64,000 bases of DNA, from contig NZ_JAHLPY010000003.1 in assembly GCF_018918155.1 (NCBI RefSeq), forward strand, positions 1-64,000. Reading direction: 5' to 3'. Positions 35,124 through 43,564 of the stretch are shown here, in pieces. The notes below the pieces were generated by a model. It saw only the letters and a list, made by a program, of their open reading frames with translations. It was not told the origin of the DNA and made no database searches. The stretch's first letter is position 1. Each line of letters begins with the position of its first letter. Made by a program: the position numbers and the translations under genes. This DNA is from Anaerostipes sp. MSJ-23 (lineage in GTDB: Bacteria; Bacillota; Clostridia; Lachnospirales; Lachnospiraceae).

Positions 35124-36542
35124 ATGAAAAAAAATCATTGGAATCTGATCTATATTACAATGGTATTATTCCTTTGTCTGCTTCCTTTTTTGTTCATTGG
35201 TGTTGCGGGAAAAGAACAGAGTGGAGAAAGTAAACGGATGACGCGAATGCCTAAAATATATGAAAAAGGAACATGGAAAAAAGACTATTTTAAAAACATG
35301 GGAAGCTGGTTTGAAGAAAATTTTGCATTTCGTCAGGAAATGGTTTCGGCAAATGCCAGAATTTTATCGGATATATTTGGAGTATCTGCAACAGAAAAAG
35401 TAGTTACAGGAACAGATGGTTGGCTATATTATTCATCTACATTAAATGACTATAAAGGGGAAAAAGTTTTATCTGATCGCGGCATTTTTAATATTGCAAG
35501 AACAGTTGCATTGATGCAAAAACGAGTAGAACAGGATGGAAAACATTTTGTCTTTACAGTACCGCCCAATAAAAATACACTGTATGACAAAAACATGCCA
35601 TATTATGAGAAAAAAACAGGAACATCATCAAATCTTAAAAAATTGACAAAAGAATTAAAATCTCAGAAAGTAAACTATGTGGACCTTTATAAACTTTTTC
35701 ATTCACAAAAAGAGGTGTTGTATTTAAAGAGAGATTCTCATTGGAATAATAAGGGGGCTGTTCTTGCATATAATGCCATCATGGATGCGGCAAAATGGCC
35801 ACATAACCGGTATAAAAATGTAAAAGTGAAGGTTCGGAAAGATAATATTGGAGATCTGGCAAGAATGTTATATCCAAAGATGGTTAAACCGGAAAAAAAT
35901 CAGTATTATCCACAAATTTTTCCTTATCATTACATAGGAAAGGGACAGGATGTTGAGGATTCAGATATCTCAACGATTAGTGAAAATGGAAGCGGTTCTC
36001 TTTTAATGTATCGAGATTCCTTCGGAAATACATTGCTTCCATTTATGGCAGGTGAATTTAGTAAGGCAAAATTCTCAAAACTTGTGCCATATTATCTGGA
36101 TCAGGAAATAGAAGAATGTGATCCGGATGTTGTTGTAGTGGAAAAGGTGGAACGTCATTTAAATACCATGGGAATGCAGCCTCCAATGATGGAGTCTTTA
36201 AAAGTAAAAATGGGGAACCATGTGATCAAAAAACAAAGTTTTACAACCTTTCGGGAAGGAAAAATTGGCAATATGTATATGGCGATGGGACAACTGGACA
36301 CCAGATATACTAGAAAAGATACCAGAATTTATTTAAAAATTACCGGAAAGAATAAAAAATCAAAGACCTATGAAGCCTTTCCGGTTTCTATGCAAAATAA
36401 GAAAAAATCTACGGATTATGGATATCAGCTGTATTTAAATGAAGAATCAGTGCCGTCAGGAAGTGTAAAGACAGAAATCCTATTGAAAAATGGAAAACAA
36501 CTGTTAGCAGTAAAAACAGATCAAAGTGTATGGAAGAAATAA
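35124..36542 (+). CDS. DHHW/AlgJ-like SGNH acyltransfer protein
   Basis: A 472-residue protein anchored by one N-terminal helix (about 10-30), with the rest outside the membrane. It resembles AlgJ/AlgX and DHHW proteins. The Asp-His pair is in KRDSHWNNKGAVLAYNAI and the candidate serine nucleophile in YRDSFGNTLLPF. It should accept the acyl group delivered by the MBOAT partner and place it on a surface polymer. The start at 35124 follows AAAGGAAG; the ATG at 35106 has no such site. Confidence 0.85.
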   Translation: MKKNHWNLIYITMVLFLCLLPFLFIGVAGKEQSGESKRMTRMPKIYEKGTWKKDYFKNMGSWFEENFAFRQEMVSANARILSDIFGVSATEKVVTGTDGWLYYSSTLNDYKGEKVLSDRGIFNIARTVALMQKRVEQDGKHFVFTVPPNKNTLYDKNMPYYEKKTGTSSNLKKLTKELKSQKVNYVDLYKLFHSQKEVLYLKRDSHWNNKGAVLAYNAIMDAAKWPHNRYKNVKVKVRKDNIGDLARMLYPKMVKPEKNQYYPQIFPYHYIGKGQDVEDSDISTISENGSGSLLMYRDSFGNTLLPFMAGEFSKAKFSKLVPYYLDQEIEECDPDVVVVEKVERHLNTMGMQPPMMESLKVKMGNHVIKKQSFTTFREGKIGNMYMAMGQLDTRYTRKDTRIYLKITGKNKKSKTYEAFPVSMQNKKKSTDYGYQLYLNEESVPSGSVKTEILLKNGKQLLAVKTDQSVWKK

Positions 36543-36559
36543 AGGAAGTGTGATCAGAA

Positions 36560-37402
36560 GTGAAAAAGAAATTTCTATGTCAGGTGATCGTGTTGTGCTT
36601 GGCCGTTTTAACTGGTTGTTCATGGCAAAGTGCCAACCAAACAAAAAAAGGAATTTTTTCTGGAAAAAAAGAGGCGGAATTTCGCACGATCGGAATTAAG
36701 GGAAAGAATGTGCGCTCCATTTATGTTTTAAATAGTACAGAAAATGAAATTAGGGGGATTCATTTTCGAGAAAGCGGGAAAAAATCTTGGGGGAAAAATC
36801 TTTTGACAAAAGGCGATAAAATTGCAAAAGATGAAAAGGTTCAAATATTTCCAGGAAAGGATAAGTCCTGGAAATATGTAGATGTTAAAATTAATTATAA
36901 AAAAAATAAAAATCAAGTTTTATCGAAGATTTTGATAGAAAAAGTAAAAAGTATCCGTATTTTTAAAACAAAAAAATATGCATATATAGAATATATGGAT
37001 GCAAAGAAAAAAGATCTAGCAAGTACAAAAGAATTGGAAGAAAAAAGATGGGAAAAGGCGGAAAAAGAAAGAAAAGCAGAAGAAGCACGACGGGCAGAAG
37101 AAGCTAGAAGGTTACAAGAGGCAAGACAAGTCCAGGTGAGAAATGTGGAGAAATCACAGCCACAAAGTACGCAAAGTATACAAAGGACATACAGCACAAC
37201 TGCTCGCCAAAGAACTTCCGTTTCTTATTCATCTACTTCATCTGCAAGTTCTTATCGACATCAATCTTCATCTCATAGGAGAAGGAATAATACAAATAAT
37301 AATCAGTCAAAACGACATGAAGAAAACTGTGCGGATTCCGGAAGTGAAGGAACATATATTGATGATGGACATGGCGGATGGAAATGGAAGCCAAACAAAT
37401 AA
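36560..37402 (+). CDS. Unrecognised lipoprotein with coiled coil and basic tail
   Basis: A 280-residue protein with a lipoprotein signal (lipobox LTGC, Cys about 20). A lysine-rich mixed region (about 25-155) precedes a Glu/Arg/Ala coiled coil (about 155-195, EKAEKERKAEEARRAEEARR) and a Ser/Thr/Gln/Arg-rich, probably disordered segment, ending in DGHGGWKWKPNK. The GTG start follows GGAAGTGTGATC. I do not recognise the family. As last gene of the operon it may help the acyltransferase complex reach wall polymers. A bidirectional terminator follows. Confidence 0.65.
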   Translation: MKKKFLCQVIVLCLAVLTGCSWQSANQTKKGIFSGKKEAEFRTIGIKGKNVRSIYVLNSTENEIRGIHFRESGKKSWGKNLLTKGDKIAKDEKVQIFPGKDKSWKYVDVKINYKKNKNQVLSKILIEKVKSIRIFKTKKYAYIEYMDAKKKDLASTKELEEKRWEKAEKERKAEEARRAEEARRLQEARQVQVRNVEKSQPQSTQSIQRTYSTTARQRTSVSYSSTSSASSYRHQSSSHRRRNNTNNNQSKRHEENCADSGSEGTYIDDGHGGWKWKPNK

Positions 37403-37410
37403 AATAATAA

Positions 37411-37443
37411 AAATACCTCTCGAACGAAATTCGAGAGGTATTT
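37411..37443. terminator. Bidirectional terminator between the lipoprotein gene and ppiB
   Basis: A perfect 14-bp stem (AAATACCTCTCGAA with TTCGAGAGGTATTT), CGAAA loop, with T-rich tracts on both strands. It serves two convergent genes. Confidence 0.9.
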
Positions 37444-37445
37444 GT

Positions 37446-37931
37446 TTATTCTTCTACAGTAACTGTTTTCATGATTTGTGGTTCTAATGGTTTGTCAGAA
37501 AAATCGGTTGCTGTTTCTGCAATTTTATTTACAACATCCATTCCTTCAATGATTTTTCCAAAGGCTGCATACTGTCCATCTAAATGTGGAGCAGCTTTGT
37601 GCATAATGAAGAACTGAGAGCCTGCAGAATCAGGCATCATGGAACGAGCCATGGAAAGAACTCCAGGAGTATGTTTTAAATTATTGATGACACCATTTCC
37701 ACTGAATTCTCCTTTAATTGTATGACCAGGACCTCCGGTACCGTCACCTTTTGGACAACCACCCTGGATCATAAATCCAGCAATAACACGATGGAAAGTA
37801 AGACCATCATAAAATCCATCTTTTACAAGATTTACAAAATTTTCTACTGTGATTGGTGCAATTTCCGGATATAGTTCTGCTTTCATTACATCACCATTTT
37901 CCATAGTAATGGTTACAATTGGATTTGCCAT
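37446..37931 (-). CDS. Cyclophilin-type peptidyl-prolyl isomerase
   Basis: A 161-residue cytoplasmic cyclophilin with no signal peptide. The active-site residues are in [13 protein letters not shown] (Arg, Phe, Gln) and [22 protein letters not shown]. It would assist folding by proline isomerisation. It is a single-gene unit, convergent with the acylation operon and divergent from mltG. Confidence 0.95.
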   Translation of the reverse strand: MANPIVTITMENGDVMKAELYPEIAPITVENFVNLVKDGFYDGLTFHRVIAGFMIQGGCPKGDGTGGPGHTIKGEFSGNGVINNLKHTPGVLSMARSMMPDSAGSQFFIMHKAAPHLDGQYAAFGKIIEGMDVVNKIAETATDFSDKPLEPQIMKTVTVEE

Positions 37932-38116
37932 AATTCAAATTCCTTTCTATTTATGGATTAGTTTTTTCTGATTTGATTATAATAGAAAGAACATGAAATG
38001 TACAGGATAATAAAGAATCTGAATAAAATTTGACAAAAAGGGTGTTTTTTCTACGAAATACGAGTATAATGACAATAGCAAAAAGAGGGGTAATACAAGG
38101 TTATTGGGAGGAAAAT

Positions 38117-39262
38117 ATGGACTTATATTTGGATTTTGACAATAGTTCCAAACGAAGAAGAAGGAATTCAAGACGACGTAGACGGAGGAATTCAAAGAAA
38201 CCGTTTATTATGGTAGCGGTTATTGTATTAATTGTTATCGTTGCGGCTGGTGCGTTTTTTGGAGTTCAGTATATTCAGAAAAAAGAGCAGGAAGCAAAGA
38301 TAAGAAAACAGCAGAAACAGACGGTAACGGTTATGTTTCCAGAAGGATATTCCGTTGATATGATGGCAAAACGATTGGAAGATAAGGGAATTTTTAAAGC
38401 GTCTGATTTTATTGCGGCAGTAAAGAATACAGATCAGTATAAAAATTCATGGATTAAGGAGATACCAAATACCAATGGAATGAAGTATCGCCTGGAGGGA
38501 TTCTTATATCCGGATACTTATAATATTTATAAGAATTCAAAACCATCGGATTTGGTTCAGAAAATGCTGGACAATTATGAAAAGAAATATAATCAATTAA
38601 GTCAGGGATACAAAGGCAAACATTCAAGGTTTGAGTTGACTGTTATGGCATCGATTATTGAAAGAGAAGCAAAAGTAGAAAAAGAGCGTCCAGTTATTGC
38701 TGGTGTCATTGAAAATCGTTTGAAGAAAAAAATGAAGCTTCAGATGTGTCCAACCGTTCTTTATGTAACAACCAATGGCTTATACAATGCAGAAAAGGTA
38801 TATTATCGTAATCTGAAAGTAAAATCGCCGTATAATACTTATCAGAATAAGGGATTGCCGGTTGGTGCAATTTGTAATCCTGGAAGTTCTGCATTGAAAG
38901 CAGCTATGAATCCACAGAAGACGGATTATCTGTATTATGTTGCCAAGGGAGACAGTGAGGGAACACATATCTTTTCTAAGACTTATAAACAGCATGAAGA
39001 TGCACGAATTATAAAAGATAAGAAGAAAAAGAAAACTTCTAAGGCTTCCAACAGCAAAAAACAGAACAAAACTAAAGATTCAAAGGCAAGCAGTACAAAG
39101 AAGAACGCAACGACAACTGCAAAGAAAGCAGGGACTAAAAAAAGCAAATCAACGGCAAGTACTGTAAAAACAAGCCAAAAGGCCAAAAAAACTGAAAAAA
39201 AGAAGAATTCCAAGAGCACAAAGACAAAAAAAGAGGAAAAAAATAAGAAAACAAAAAATTAA
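38117..39262 (+). CDS. mltG: MltG-type endolytic murein transglycosylase with Lys-rich tail
   Basis: A 381-residue protein. An Arg-rich cytoplasmic N-terminus (about 12-28) leads to one helix (about 33-53), a LysM-like part (MFPEGYSVDMMAKRLEDKGI) and the YceG/MltG catalytic domain with Glu in VMASIIEREAKVEKERPVIA, KMQMCPTV-like segments and PYNTYQNKGLPVGAICNPG. It cleaves nascent glycan strands. After the domain ends (about residue 300), about 80 residues are almost only Lys, Ser, Thr, Ala and Asn, an unusual basic tail outside the membrane. The ATG at 38117 follows GGGAGGAAAAT. Confidence 0.9.
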   Translation: MDLYLDFDNSSKRRRRNSRRRRRRNSKKPFIMVAVIVLIVIVAAGAFFGVQYIQKKEQEAKIRKQQKQTVTVMFPEGYSVDMMAKRLEDKGIFKASDFIAAVKNTDQYKNSWIKEIPNTNGMKYRLEGFLYPDTYNIYKNSKPSDLVQKMLDNYEKKYNQLSQGYKGKHSRFELTVMASIIEREAKVEKERPVIAGVIENRLKKKMKLQMCPTVLYVTTNGLYNAEKVYYRNLKVKSPYNTYQNKGLPVGAICNPGSSALKAAMNPQKTDYLYYVAKGDSEGTHIFSKTYKQHEDARIIKDKKKKKTSKASNSKKQNKTKDSKASSTKKNATTTAKKAGTKKSKSTASTVKTSQKAKKTEKKKNSKSTKTKKEEKNKKTKN

Positions 39263-39327
39263 AGTTTTCTCACATTGTTATTTTTCTGACGTACTAAAAA
39301 AAATACCTAAAAAATGTGAAAAATCCC

Positions 39328-39385
39328 TTTAAAAAGTTGTGCAAATATTGTAAAATAAAGCTGTATACAGAGAGTATACAGCTTT
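39328..39385 (+). promoter_or_regulatory. nifJ promoter followed by a perfect 12-bp inverted repeat
   Basis: TTTAAA (39328) and TAAAAT (39351) have a 17-base spacer. Directly after the -10 lies AAAGCTGTATAC, loop AGAGA, GTATACAGCTTT (39357-39385), followed by a T-rich but interrupted tract. It could be an operator, a 5' stabilising hairpin or the mltG terminator. Confidence 0.6.
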
Positions 39386-39508
39386 GTTTATGTTTTAAGC
39401 AACTTATAAAGTTGTTATGATATTTCCTGTCTTCATGTTCCATATGAAAACAGGAATCAACAAATGTGTGATAAGCGTCATACAAGATTTTTTAGGAGGA
39501 AGAGAAAC

Positions 39509-42500
39509 ATGGCAAGAAAAATGAAAACCATGGATGGTAACACAGCCGCTGCTCACGTATCATATGCGTTTACAGAAACAGCCGCAATTTATCCAATTAC
39601 ACCATCCTCACCAATGGCAGAAGCAACAGATCAGTGGGCAACACAGGGAAAGAAAAATATTTTCGGACATCCTGTAAAATTAGTTGAAATGCAGTCTGAA
39701 GGTGGAGCAGCCGGAACAGTTCACGGTGCTTTAGCAGCTGGTGCATTAACAACTACTTACACAGCATCTCAGGGACTGTTATTAATGATCCCTAACATGT
39801 ATAAAATTGCCGGTGAACAGATGCCTTGCGTATTCGATGTATCTGCTCGTGCAGTTGCATCTCACGCACTGAACATTTTCGGTGATCATTCTGATGTTTA
39901 CGCTTGTCGTCAGACAGGTTTCGCAATGCTTTGCAGCTCTAGTGTTCAGGAAGTAATGGACTTAGGAGCAGTTGCTCATTTAGCAACTATCAAAGGAAGA
40001 GTTCCAGTATTACATTTCTTTGATGGATTCAGAACTTCTCATGAAATTCAGAAAATTGAAATGTGGGATTATGATGATCTTGCAGATATGGTTGATTATG
40101 ATGCAATCAAGAAATTCAGAGAAGAAGCATTAAATCCAGAACATCCAGTTCTTCGTGGTTCAGCTCAGAACCCTGATATCTTCTTCCAGGCAAGAGAAGC
40201 AAGTAACTCAACTTACAACGCATTCCCAGCAATCGTTGAAGATTATATGAATCAGGTTAACGCTAAGATCGGAACAAATTATCAGTTATTCAACTACTAT
40301 GGAGCTGAAGATGCTGAAAGCGTTATCATTGCTATGGGATCTGTTTGCGAAACAATCGATGAAACAATCGATTACTTAATGAAACAGGGAGAAAAAGTTG
40401 GTGTTGTTAAAGTTCGTCTTTACAGACCATTCGTTGCTGAAAAATTAGTTGAAGCAATCCCTGATACAGCAAAAGTTATCAACGTATTAGACAGATCTAA
40501 AGAGCCTGGAGCAAGAGAACCATTATACCTTGATGTTGTTAACGCATTAAGAGGAACAAAATTCGAAAGCTGCACAATCAACGGTGGACGTTATGGATTA
40601 GGTTCTAAAGATACTACACCAGCTGATATCATTGCAACATTCAAAAACGTTGACAAAAACGAATTCACATTATCTATCGTGGATGACGTTACAAACTTAT
40701 CTCTTGAAAGAGGAGAAGCACCTGTTACAGCTCCAGATAGCATCGTAGCTTGTAAGTTCTGGGGACTTGGAGCAGACGGTACTGTTGGTGCTAACAAGAA
40801 CTCTATCAAGATCATTGGTGACCATACAGATAAATATGCTCAGGCATACTTCGATTATGACTCTAAGAAATCCGGTGGTGTTACAATGTCCCACTTACGT
40901 TTCGGAGATGACCCAATCCAGTCTACATACCTGATCAATAAAGCAGACTTTGTAGCTTGCCACTGTGCACCATACTTAACAAAATACAATATGGTTCAGG
41001 ACTTAAAAGACGGTGGAACATTCCTGTTAAACTGCAGCTGGACTCCAGAAGAAGTTGGAGAACATCTTCCAGGACAGGTAAAAGCTTACTTAGCTAAACA
41101 TAACATTAAATTCTATATCATTGATGGTATCAAGATTGGTAAAGAAATCGGACTTGGTGGACGTATCAATACAGTCCTTCAGTCAGCATTCTTCAAATTA
41201 TCAGGAATCATCCCTGAAGAAGATGCAATCAAATATATGAAAGATGCAGCAACAGCTTCTTACAGCAAGAAGGGTGATGCTATCGTTAAGATGAACCATG
41301 ATGCTATCGACGCTGGTGCAAAAGCTATCGTTGAAGTACCAGTTCCAGCTGAATGGGCTAACGCTGAAACAGAAAGCTTATTCGTTGAAGCTAAAGGTGA
41401 TAACAAACCACTTGTTGATTACATCAACAACGTACAGAACTATGTAAATGGACAGGAAGGTAACGCACTGAAAGTTAGCGATTTAGTACCTTATGTTGAT
41501 GGACATATGCCTTTAGGTGCATCTGCATTTGAAAAACGTGGAGTTGCAGTAGACGTTCCTTCATGGAATCCAGATAACTGTATCCAGTGTAACTTCTGTG
41601 CATATGTATGTCCTCATGCAACAATCCGTCCAGTAGCTATGACTGAAGAAGAAGCAAAAGCAGCTCCAGCAGCTACAAAGACAGCTGACATGACAGGAAT
41701 GCCAGGATATAAATTCGCTATGACAGTTACAGTTCTTGACTGTTTAGGATGCGGATCTTGTGTAAATATCTGCCCAGGTAAGAAGGGTGAAAAAGCTCTG
41801 ACAATGCAGAACTTAGATACACAGAGAGATCAGCAGGAAGTTTATGACTATGGTCAGAAATTACCTAAGAAAGAAGATGTATTAGCTAAGTTTAAAGCTG
41901 ATTCCGTTAAAGGAAGCCAGTTCAGACAGCCAATGCTTGAGTTCTCAGGAGCTTGTGCTGGTTGTGGTGAAACACCTTATGCTAAATTAATCACTCAGTT
42001 ATTTGGTGAAAGAATGTACATTGCAAACGCAACTGGATGTTCTTCTATCTGGGGTGGATCTGCACCTGCAACACCATATACAACAAACTCTAGAGGACAG
42101 GGACCTGCATGGGCTAACTCACTGTTCGAAGACAACGCTGAGTTTGGTTTAGGTATGTTCACAGGACAGAATACATTAAGAGAACAGACAAAAGAAAAAG
42201 TTGTTGCATTAGCTGATTCTACAGATAACGCAGATGTAAAAGCAGCAGCAGCTGAATACTTAGACACATATACAGACGGAAGCAAGAACGGTGCAGCTAC
42301 AGATAAATTAGTTGCAGCATTAGAAGCTTGTGGATGTGACGAAGCTAAAGAAATCCTTGAGAAGAAAGAATACTTATCTAAGAAATCTCAGTGGATCTTC
42401 GGTGGTGACGGATGGGCATACGACATCGGATTCGGTGGTGTTGACCATGTATTAGCATCTGGAGAAGATGTAAACGTATTCGTATTCGATACAGAAGTTT

Positions 42501-43033
42501 ACTCTAACACAGGTGGACAGGCATCTAAATCTACAAACCTTGGTGCAATCGCTCAGTTCCAGGCAGCTGGTAAAGGAACTAAGAAGAAAGACCTTGCAGC
42601 AATCGCTATGAGCTATGGATATGTATATGTAGCACAGATCGCTATGGGTGCTGATTACAACCAGACTGTTAAAGCAATCGCTGAAGCAGAAGCTTATCCA
42701 GGACCATCATTAGTTATCGGATATGCTCCATGTATCAACCATGGTATCAAGGGTGGAATGAAGATCGCTCAGACAGAAGAAAAGAAAGCCGTTACATCTG
42801 GATATTGGAATCTGTTCAGATTCAACCCAGAATTAGCAGCTGAAGGAAAGAATCCATTCCACTTAGATTCTAAAGCTCCTACAACAGAATACGAAGACTT
42901 CATCATGGGAGAAGTTCGTTACAACGCTCTGTCTCGTCAGAATCCTGAAAGAGCTCAGAAACTGTTCGCAGAAGCTAAAGCAAATGCAGAAGCTAAGTAC
43001 AACAGATTAAAAGAAATGTCTGATAGAAAATAA
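39509..43033 (+). CDS. nifJ: Pyruvate:ferredoxin (flavodoxin) oxidoreductase
   Basis: A 1174-residue single-chain PFOR converting pyruvate, CoA and oxidised ferredoxin to acetyl-CoA, CO2 and reduced ferredoxin. It has the N-terminal pyruvate pocket (YPITPSSPMAEATDQWA), then two 4Fe-4S motifs, CIQCNFCAYVCPH and CLGCGSCVNICPG, a third cluster cysteine region at CAGCGETPY, and the thiamine diphosphate domain GGDGWAYDIGFGG. The ATG at 39509 follows AGGAGGAAGAG. Codons are biased as in fba, consistent with very high expression. It is the metabolic outlet for pyruvate from serine and oxaloacetate breakdown. Confidence 0.97.
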   Translation: MARKMKTMDGNTAAAHVSYAFTETAAIYPITPSSPMAEATDQWATQGKKNIFGHPVKLVEMQSEGGAAGTVHGALAAGALTTTYTASQGLLLMIPNMYKIAGEQMPCVFDVSARAVASHALNIFGDHSDVYACRQTGFAMLCSSSVQEVMDLGAVAHLATIKGRVPVLHFFDGFRTSHEIQKIEMWDYDDLADMVDYDAIKKFREEALNPEHPVLRGSAQNPDIFFQAREASNSTYNAFPAIVEDYMNQVNAKIGTNYQLFNYYGAEDAESVIIAMGSVCETIDETIDYLMKQGEKVGVVKVRLYRPFVAEKLVEAIPDTAKVINVLDRSKEPGAREPLYLDVVNALRGTKFESCTINGGRYGLGSKDTTPADIIATFKNVDKNEFTLSIVDDVTNLSLERGEAPVTAPDSIVACKFWGLGADGTVGANKNSIKIIGDHTDKYAQAYFDYDSKKSGGVTMSHLRFGDDPIQSTYLINKADFVACHCAPYLTKYNMVQDLKDGGTFLLNCSWTPEEVGEHLPGQVKAYLAKHNIKFYIIDGIKIGKEIGLGGRINTVLQSAFFKLSGIIPEEDAIKYMKDAATASYSKKGDAIVKMNHDAIDAGAKAIVEVPVPAEWANAETESLFVEAKGDNKPLVDYINNVQNYVNGQEGNALKVSDLVPYVDGHMPLGASAFEKRGVAVDVPSWNPDNCIQCNFCAYVCPHATIRPVAMTEEEAKAAPAATKTADMTGMPGYKFAMTVTVLDCLGCGSCVNICPGKKGEKALTMQNLDTQRDQQEVYDYGQKLPKKEDVLAKFKADSVKGSQFRQPMLEFSGACAGCGETPYAKLITQLFGERMYIANATGCSSIWGGSAPATPYTTNSRGQGPAWANSLFEDNAEFGLGMFTGQNTLREQTKEKVVALADSTDNADVKAAAAEYLDTYTDGSKNGAATDKLVAALEACGCDEAKEILEKKEYLSKKSQWIFGGDGWAYDIGFGGVDHVLASGEDVNVFVFDTEVYSNTGGQASKSTNLGAIAQFQAAGKGTKKKDLAAIAMSYGYVYVAQIAMGADYNQTVKAIAEAEAYPGPSLVIGYAPCINHGIKGGMKIAQTEEKKAVTSGYWNLFRFNPELAAEGKNPFHLDSKAPTTEYEDFIMGEVRYNALSRQNPERAQKLFAEAKANAEAKYNRLKEMSDRK

Positions 43034-43077
43034 TCTAGTCACTTAAAATAAGTGTAAAGATTCAATCAGAATATAAG

Positions 43078-43120
43078 TGCCGCCGTATCTATTATTATAT
43101 AGATACGGCGGCATCTTTTT
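43078..43120 (+). terminator. Intrinsic terminator of nifJ
   Basis: A perfect 14-bp GC-rich stem (TGCCGCCGTATCTA with TAGATACGGCGGCA) and a T tract that opens repeat cassette copy 3. Confidence 0.93.
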
Positions 43121-43258
43121 TATTTTATAAGAAATTTTAACGAAATCCCCTATGAAATAAAAAAGTCCTCCAGGCGGGATCTACGGCGGTAGAGGGAAAT
43201 TTGTTGCTGAAGCGGCCCGCTACAGGCGGAGAATCCTGTTTTAAAAGATCCTTTTTTT
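43115..43258 (+). repeat. Tandem-terminator repeat cassette, copy 3
   Basis: The longest copy. It opens with TTTTTTATTTTATAAGAAAT and TT, one base different from copies 1 and 2, and closes with GAATCCTGTTTTAAAAGATC and C(T)7. The middle has AGTCCTCCAGGCGGGATC and CGGCGGTAGAGG, related to copy 2, plus extra GC-rich sequence. Confidence 0.65.
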
Positions 43259-43564
43259 GAATATAGCAGAGAACACTCGCAGTTTATCATGAGGTGTTAT
43301 CTGCTATATTTATTGCTGGATAAAACGAAAGTTAAAATAATAAAGAAAACACCTGCAGTTATAAATAAACTGCATCATAAAATTTAAGAAGGAAGAAAGA
43401 GGACAATTTTATTTTGGCAAAAGGAACAAATTGGAGCTTGTATTTTAAAACATGGCGATAAAAATGTAAAAAGATGCCACCACATCAATGGTTGGTTTCA
43501 TCATTGATGTGACGGCTCTAGATAATCATGTGGGATTTGAAAAGTGGCACCACGTTTTGAGATG
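43259..43564. other. Intergenic region with inverted repeats
   Basis: No convincing gene. An imperfect inverted repeat joins ATAGCAGA-AACAC and GTGTT-CTGCTAT (43264-43309). TGCAGTT and AACTGCA form a second (about 43356-43376). A minus-strand terminator lies at the right end. A 13-codon reading near 43415 (AKGTNWSLYFKTW) looks faintly like an integrase start but is too short to call. Confidence 0.4.
43465..43515 (-). terminator. Terminator of the thrE operon
   Basis: A perfect 10-bp stem (CACATCAATG with CATTGATGTG) with outer GCC/GGC pairs. On the minus strand a T-rich run follows. Confidence 0.75.

Noticed and set aside
38983-39262. Lys-rich tail of mltG as a frameshift artefact
   Set aside because: The frame is continuous, codons are varied (AAA and AAG, several Ser and Thr codons) and a normal stop follows. 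It looks like a genuine low-complexity tail.
43410-43460. Possible integrase N-terminus in the gap after nifJ
   Set aside because: Only about 13 plausible codons before a stop, with no further similarity and no attachment-site repeats seen.
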